From Bacteroidota bacterium (GTDB taxonomy: Bacteria; Bacteroidota; Bacteroidia; NORP154), in the NCBI GenBank assembly GCA_022572355.1, contig JACZWC010000006.1, positions 1-64,000 of the forward strand: a DNA stretch of 64,000 bases. The letters are read 5' to 3'. The translations under genes were made by a program, and so were the position numbers. The notes below the pieces were generated by a model. That model saw only the letters and a list, made by a program, of their open reading frames with translations. It did no database searches and was not told where the DNA came from. Shown here piece after piece: positions 59,352-64,000 of the stretch; position 1 is the stretch's first letter, and every line of letters begins with the position of its first letter.

Positions 59352-59891
59352 ATGAACAAAGTGATTTCGGCGATTGTCCTACTTGCTTTGATTGCTGCCA
59401 TTGGTTACAACTACTTAAGAATTAGATCATTGGAATCTAAGAATCAGCAGCTTAGGCGAGTGGTTTATGGGATAATAGATGAGCCGGAAGAGGCAATTGA
59501 GGTCGCTGATATTATGACCAAGCTGCAGCGATACATGAATAAGATGTGGTTTGCTCAACTGCATTCCAACTGGCCGCTTATCGAATTTTACATTGAAGAG
59601 ATGGAGGAAACTATGGAAGTACTTAGCACAAGCGGAGTAATAGAAGACAATATTGATATTAGCGGACTGATGGTTAAGTTTGGGCTGAATCCATTGGGAA
59701 AGTACAAACATACGGTTGAAAAACGCAATTTGGAAGAGGTCACGGAATCATATACAAATCTGGTTAGCAACTGTAATAATTGCCATAAATTGTCAGATCA
59801 TCCCTTCGTTGTCATAATAAAACCTGTAACGCCGGTGTACGACAATCAAGACTATGCTGGTAGTAAGATCACATCAGACGATCCAGATTAA
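59352..59891 (+). CDS. membrane-anchored c-type cytochrome-like protein
   Basis: 179 residues. An N-terminal membrane helix (about 4-23), a charged coiled helix, a region rich in Glu/Met (about 75-100), and one haem-c motif CNNCH (about 140-144) in SNCNNCHKLSDHPFVV. With a single CxxCH after a helical domain it could be a periplasmic electron carrier helping iron oxidation or reduction beside FTR1. Haem attachment is predicted only from the motif. Same transcript as the FTR1 gene by spacing. Confidence 0.75.
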   Translation: MNKVISAIVLLALIAAIGYNYLRIRSLESKNQQLRRVVYGIIDEPEEAIEVADIMTKLQRYMNKMWFAQLHSNWPLIEFYIEEMEETMEVLSTSGVIEDNIDISGLMVKFGLNPLGKYKHTVEKRNLEEVTESYTNLVSNCNNCHKLSDHPFVVIIKPVTPVYDNQDYAGSKITSDDPD

Positions 59892-59940
59892 AATACCACA
59901 TTTTAGGTATTGATACGCGACACTCCCATAGCTACTTTTG
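59892..59940 (+). promoter_or_regulatory. operator and promoter of the FecA-like gene
   Basis: AATACC-N8-GGTATT at 59892-59911 overlaps TTG (59910-59912), followed by 20 nt and TACTTTTG (59933-59940). This is the same geometry as the operator at 58426. It begins 1 nt after the cytochrome-like gene stop. Confidence 0.78.
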
Positions 59941-59972
59941 CTCTGCAATTATAAAAATAAAACATAAAGATT

Positions 59973-62426
59973 ATGAGGAGGGTAAATTTGTATTTAACGT
60001 TGTTGCTTTTAGTGCTCGTGAGCACAAACAACCTTTGGGCGCAAAATGGGACTATTAGCGGCAACATCGTGCAAACTGATGGTATAAGTGTGTTGCCAGG
60101 CGTTACTGTCTATTTGGAGAAGACTACAATCGGAGCTGCGACAAATGGAAACGGTAACTATACAATAAAAAATGTACCTGAGGGCGATTATACGCTGGTG
60201 GTTTCTGCAATCGGTTACCACACCATTAAAAAAGCGGTGACCCTTGGCAGTGGCGAATCAGTGACATCAAATTTTGAACTGGTAGAAGCCATTTCAACCC
60301 TTTCAGAGGTAACAATCATTACGGGTGGCATCACTGGGCTCAAGGATATTCCGGGATCAGTGCATTACATAACGCCCAAGGAAATTCAACAATTCAGTTA
60401 TACAGACATTAACCGGACATTGCGCGCTGTGCCAGGGGTGAACCTCCAGGAAGAAGATGGCTTCGGACTTCGCCCTAATATAGGATTAAGAGGTACTGGT
60501 GCAGAGCGAAGTTCCAAGATAACACTTATGGAGGATGGTGTGTTGATGGCGCCAGCGCCTTACGCTGCACCTTCGGCTTATTATTTCCCTACCATAGGAA
60601 GAATGCAGGGAATAGAAATATTGAAAGGCAGTAGTCAAATTAAATATGGGCCTTATACCACAGGGGGTGCGATCAACCTGATATCTACCCAGATCCCCAA
60701 TGAATTTTCTGGAAGAATCAACTTATTAGGTGGGAGTTTTGGAGGCAGGAACTTACATGCGTTTGTGGGTAATGCTCACAAGAATTTTGCATACATGGTG
60801 GAGACCTTTCAATACGGCTCTGATGGATTTAAAAAGTTGGATGGAGGTGGCAACACTGGCTTTGACAAGCAGGATTACATCGCAAAACTTCGCATCAACA
60901 CAAATGACAGCGCAAAAATATATCAATCACTCACCTTTAAGATTGGTCAAACACTTGAAACTTCTAATGAGACCTATCTCGGTTTAACGCAGGATGATTT
61001 CTATACTGACCCATATCGACGGTATTCTGCTTCGCAAAAAGACCAAATGAATACAGAGCAATCGCAGCTTTCTTTAACGCATGTGGCCCGATTTGGGAAA
61101 TTGATCGAGCTAACAACCACAGCATATCGCTCTGATTTTAAAAGAAACTGGTACAAACTCGACAAAGTCAAAGATAGTACTGGAACCAAAACTAAAATTG
61201 GTGCACTGTTGGACGATCCATTTTCTTCAAATGATGCTTTTGCCATACTTACTGGAATGAGCAGCACACTGGATGATGCCCTGCATGTAAAAGCAAACAA
61301 TCGCTCGTACTATGCGCAAGGTGTTCAAACAGTTCTTGGGCTCAATTTCAAAACCAATAAGGTTTCTCACAGGATTGACTTAGGCTTCCGGATGCATCAG
61401 GATCAGATTGATAGGTTTCAGTGGGTAGATGAGTATGCCATGGACAATGGTGTGATGGAATTAACAAAGTCAGGTGTACCTGGAACGGAAAGTAACAGAG
61501 TTGAGACTGCAGATGCGATAGCGACCTATCTTCAGTACAAACTTAAGATTGCGAAATTCACAGTTACCCCTGGTGTTAGATATGAAAACATAACCTTGCA
61601 CAGAGAAGATTATGGCAAAAGTGACCCAGACAGAACGGGTGCTAACTTAGCAGAAAGAAGTAACACCGTAGACGTTTTTATTCCTGGAATCGCCCTTGAC
61701 TACCAATTCAACAGATACTTAAGCACTTTTGCGGGTGTTCACAAAGGATTTGCACCCCCAGGGTCAAAGGATGAAACTGTGCCCGAAGAAAGCATCCACT
61801 ATGAAGTGGGCGTGAGATACACAAAAAATTCACTTTCCGGCCAGGCAGTGATTTTCTTTAATGATTATAGCAACCTCTTGGGAACTGATCTTGCTGCAGC
61901 AGGAGGTGGGGGTACGGGTGATCTATTTAATGGAGGAGAAGTACAGACGAAAGGACTCGAATTTCAAGTTGCTTACGATCTGCTATCCTCCCAGAAGCAA
62001 AGCGATTTCCGTTTACCGCTTTCATTGGTTTATACATACACAAATGCTACGTTTAAGAACGATTTTGACAGCGATTTTGGAGGCTGGGGAGAAGTTACAG
62101 CAGGTGACCAGTTTCCCTATCTCGCAAATAACCAGTTCACCTTTATCTTGGGATTGGGACATCGTAAATTCAACATTAACCTAAGCGGAAGATATATGGA
62201 CGAAATGCGTACAGCACCGGGGCAAGGAGATATACCTGCCAACGAAAAAACGGATTCATATTTTGTTATTGATGCAAGCGCAAGTTATATGTTGCACAAT
62301 AATATTTCCCTTTTCGCAAATGCTACGAACATATCGGATCAAGTGTATGTTGTAGCCAGGCGGCCAGCCGGTCTCAGGCCAGGAATGCCAAGGGCCTTCA
62401 TGCTAGGACTAAAAGTCAATTTTTAA
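59973..62426 (+). CDS. FecA-like TonB-dependent receptor
   Basis: 817 residues. Signal peptide ends NNLWAQ (about 24). Carboxypeptidase-like domain at about 25-105 (GTISGNIVQTDGISVLPGVTVYLEKT), then a plug with EEDGFGLRPNIGLRGTGAERSSKITLMEDG and IEILKGSSQIKYGPYTTGGAIN, then a barrel ending LGLKVNF. The plug wording GFGLRPNIGLRG...RSS-ITLMEDG is that of FecA-type ferric citrate receptors. With the upstream FTR1 and cytochrome-like genes under a shared operator, ferric-complex uptake is the likely job. Confidence 0.9.
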   Translation: MRRVNLYLTLLLLVLVSTNNLWAQNGTISGNIVQTDGISVLPGVTVYLEKTTIGAATNGNGNYTIKNVPEGDYTLVVSAIGYHTIKKAVTLGSGESVTSNFELVEAISTLSEVTIITGGITGLKDIPGSVHYITPKEIQQFSYTDINRTLRAVPGVNLQEEDGFGLRPNIGLRGTGAERSSKITLMEDGVLMAPAPYAAPSAYYFPTIGRMQGIEILKGSSQIKYGPYTTGGAINLISTQIPNEFSGRINLLGGSFGGRNLHAFVGNAHKNFAYMVETFQYGSDGFKKLDGGGNTGFDKQDYIAKLRINTNDSAKIYQSLTFKIGQTLETSNETYLGLTQDDFYTDPYRRYSASQKDQMNTEQSQLSLTHVARFGKLIELTTTAYRSDFKRNWYKLDKVKDSTGTKTKIGALLDDPFSSNDAFAILTGMSSTLDDALHVKANNRSYYAQGVQTVLGLNFKTNKVSHRIDLGFRMHQDQIDRFQWVDEYAMDNGVMELTKSGVPGTESNRVETADAIATYLQYKLKIAKFTVTPGVRYENITLHREDYGKSDPDRTGANLAERSNTVDVFIPGIALDYQFNRYLSTFAGVHKGFAPPGSKDETVPEESIHYEVGVRYTKNSLSGQAVIFFNDYSNLLGTDLAAAGGGGTGDLFNGGEVQTKGLEFQVAYDLLSSQKQSDFRLPLSLVYTYTNATFKNDFDSDFGGWGEVTAGDQFPYLANNQFTFILGLGHRKFNINLSGRYMDEMRTAPGQGDIPANEKTDSYFVIDASASYMLHNNISLFANATNISDQVYVVARRPAGLRPGMPRAFMLGLKVNF

Positions 62427-62488
62427 TGATTGGTTGGAAATCCACCTTGCGATAATTGAATTTTTCTCTATAATTTATATATTTATCC

Positions 62489-62496
62489 TAAATTTG
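62489..62496 (+). promoter_or_regulatory. -7 element (TAAATTTG) of the small peptide gene
   Basis: TAAATTTG lies 29 nt upstream of the ATG at 62525. The AATACC operator is not repeated here. Confidence 0.5.
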
Positions 62497-62524
62497 GTTT
62501 CAAACAGCCTTAAACTCTCATTGC

Positions 62525-62818
62525 ATGGATAAGAAAGTACCAACGCAACTACCAAGATTGGTAGATGAAGATATTGTCACCACAAACAGGCCTCGCGTTT
62601 CCTATAGAAAATCAAATCGGAAGTTTGTAACTGTAGCCATTGCTCTTGGAATTACTGCCGCAGCCACTATGACATCCTGTAGAAAGGCCGACTCGAAAAC
62701 TTATTGTAATGACAGCGATGTATCCACTTACTCAGATGGCACCTGGGACAGTTATGACACCACAACCTATGGTGATTCAAATACCTGCGATACGGATGAC
62801 CGCCGGGGGTTAATATAA
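62525..62818 (+). CDS. small Asp/Ser/Thr/Tyr-rich lipoprotein-like peptide, possible modification substrate
   Basis: 97 residues. A 36-residue polar N-terminus, rich in Lys/Arg/Pro, precedes a hydrophobic segment (FVTVAIALGITAAATMTSC) with a lipobox-like TSC. The last ~40 residues are Asp/Ser/Thr/Tyr/Gly with repeats of the form (D/S)YxDxxT (DVSTYSDGTWDSYD, TTTYGDSNTCDTDD) ending RRGLI. Composition, size and a JmjC/cupin oxygenase gene 66 nt downstream suggest a substrate for peptide modification. No named family recognised. Confidence 0.6.
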   Translation: MDKKVPTQLPRLVDEDIVTTNRPRVSYRKSNRKFVTVAIALGITAAATMTSCRKADSKTYCNDSDVSTYSDGTWDSYDTTTYGDSNTCDTDDRRGLI

Positions 62819-62884
62819 AAAGCCTTAACCAGCATACGGCCTCTGGTATTTATCAGTTAACCTAACTTTTTCTAACATAAAGTG

Positions 62885-64000
62885 ATGGATCAATTTCAAT
62901 TTGAATGGATTATTGATCCGGTTAGTGAAGATGAGTTTTATTCGAAATTCTACGAAAAGAAAATATGTAGAATTGAAAGAGCTGACGCAGATTACTATAA
63001 AAGTCTGCTCTCCCTGGAAGTGGTGGATGAGGTCTTGCATTCCCAGAAACTTTCATATCCAAAAATAAGTATGGTTAACTCAAACCACAAGACGCCCATT
63101 AATTCAGAACTATTTACATCTTCCAATGGCGAAACCATAAATAGCGCCAAATTATTAAAGCAATTTGCTGAGGGATCATCAATTGTCCTGTCCGGATTAC
63201 ACGATCATGTGTCCTCATTAGGCACATTTGTCGACTATATGTTCAAATATTTTTCGCATAAATTTCAGACCAACGTATACCTGACACCGGCAAATGCACA
63301 AGGGTTTAAAACTCATTACGATACGCATGATGTTTTTATACTTCAGATCGAAGGATCTAAGAAATGGCGCATCTACGATAACCCGATTGAACTACCCCTG
63401 CAATCTCAAGGTTTTGACGATCAGGTTGAACCTGGAGAAGTGCAGGAAGAATTTATACTGAATGCAGGAGACATGCTCTATATCCCTCGGGGAATTATGC
63501 ACGATGCGGAGAGCAATGACGAAATTTCGTTACATGTAACGGCAGGTTTATTGGGGTATACATGGACTGATTTTTTGGTTGAATCCATCCTTCACATATC
63601 AAAAAACGATGTTGAATTCAGAAAATATATTCCCATAGGTTTTGCAGTGCATCAAAAAGATGATGAGGCCATTGCGCATTTCAAAAAACTGCTGACCTTA
63701 TTGGCTAAAAATGGGAAGCCGGAAGAAGGCCTGGACAGGTTTTTTTATGAGCTGATGGCGGACAAGGGGCCAAATCTGTTAGGTCAGTTAAATCAAATCA
63801 ATTTGTTGCCTAAAATTTCATTGGAAAGTGAGGTAACAGTTCGCTCAAATCTAATATATAAGGTAACTGAAAATGATGAAAAGGTGATTATTCACCTGTT
63901 CGGACAGGAGATCGAATTTCCAGCTTTTACCAAACCCGTAATGGAGTTCATTGATCAGCATCAGAATTTCACAGTATCTGAAATACCTGATTGCATGGAT
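62885..64000 (+). CDS. JmjC/cupin-4 type 2-oxoglutarate oxygenase (partial, runs off the window)
   Basis: 372 codons to the window edge, no stop. The JmjC-like barrel has the Fe(II) triad in THYDTHDVFILQIEG (His144, Asp146) and LYIPRGIMHDAES (His206), and KKWRIYD after the first pair is typical of the RoxA/NO66/MINA group. After the barrel a dimerisation and winged-helix-like C-terminal part begins (SEVTVRSNLIYKV). Ribosomal oxygenases of this family hydroxylate protein side chains. Here the neighbouring small Asp/Ser-rich peptide is an obvious candidate substrate. Confidence 0.85.
   Translation, partial: MDQFQFEWIIDPVSEDEFYSKFYEKKICRIERADADYYKSLLSLEVVDEVLHSQKLSYPKISMVNSNHKTPINSELFTSSNGETINSAKLLKQFAEGSSIVLSGLHDHVSSLGTFVDYMFKYFSHKFQTNVYLTPANAQGFKTHYDTHDVFILQIEGSKKWRIYDNPIELPLQSQGFDDQVEPGEVQEEFILNAGDMLYIPRGIMHDAESNDEISLHVTAGLLGYTWTDFLVESILHISKNDVEFRKYIPIGFAVHQKDDEAIAHFKKLLTLLAKNGKPEEGLDRFFYELMADKGPNLLGQLNQINLLPKISLESEVTVRSNLIYKVTENDEKVIIHLFGQEIEFPAFTKPVMEFIDQHQNFTVSEIPDCMD

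Overview
The window is chromosomal DNA from a member of the Bacteroidota, most likely Cytophagales. The evidence is type IX secretion (a PorQ gene and four large cargo proteins with type A sorting domains), TAnnTTTG promoters with TTG about 20 nt upstream, the order rsfS-ftsH-lutC-DUF2007-cdsA-psd divergent from birA, long-form IspH, and TonB receptors with carboxypeptidase-like N-termini. No rRNA, tRNA, CRISPR array, transposase or integrase was seen.

Layout. 0.1-2.1 kb: a two-gene accessory unit bounded by 10-bp inverted repeats. 2.1-30.3 kb: mostly core genes. These cover phospholipid synthesis (psd, cdsA), proteolysis and ribosome silencing (ftsH, rsfS), biotin ligase, isoprenoid (ispH), cmk-porQ, a DUF3822-rsmD-coaD run, pyrE, a ribosomal protein S1 with very long acidic tails, pyrR-pyrB, a STAS protein, a secreted sphingomyelinase-like enzyme, and a PIG-L deacetylase coupled to a tiny membrane protein and a sodium symporter. 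31.3-37.0 kb: an accessory island with a HigBA module, orphan and truncated antitoxins, two small lipoproteins, an AT-rich stand-alone reverse transcriptase of defence (Abi/unknown-group) type with structured flanking DNA, a HigA-like regulator, a 3' fossil of the neighbouring lyase gene, and a PIN toxin module broken by a frameshift.

37.0-45.4 kb is one leftward cluster: TonB receptor, ceramidase-family protein, PHP phosphatase, FGGY kinase and a sphingosine-1-phosphate-lyase-like PLP enzyme. Its content reads as a sphingolipid-like catabolic route in which an FGGY kinase stands where a lipid kinase would be expected. 45.5-57.6 kb holds the type IX cargo proteins, RNase Z and an unknown secreted protein. 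57.7-62.4 kb holds an atypical LuxR-type regulator, an FTR1 iron permease, a CxxCH cytochrome-like protein and a FecA-like receptor. The permease and receptor promoters share an identical palindromic operator. 62.5-64.0 kb holds a small Asp/Ser/Thr/Tyr-rich peptide next to a JmjC/cupin oxygenase that runs off the window, a possible peptide-modification pair.

The most original signals are: (1) three gene units each bounded by its own GTT.../...AAC inverted repeat, followed by attC-like folded DNA, although no integrase is in view; (2) the reverse transcriptase and its flanking hairpins; (3) the small peptide with its JmjC oxygenase; (4) the sphingolipid-like operon with a ceramidase-family protein lacking the usual serine; (5) the shared AATACC-N8-GGTATT operator.
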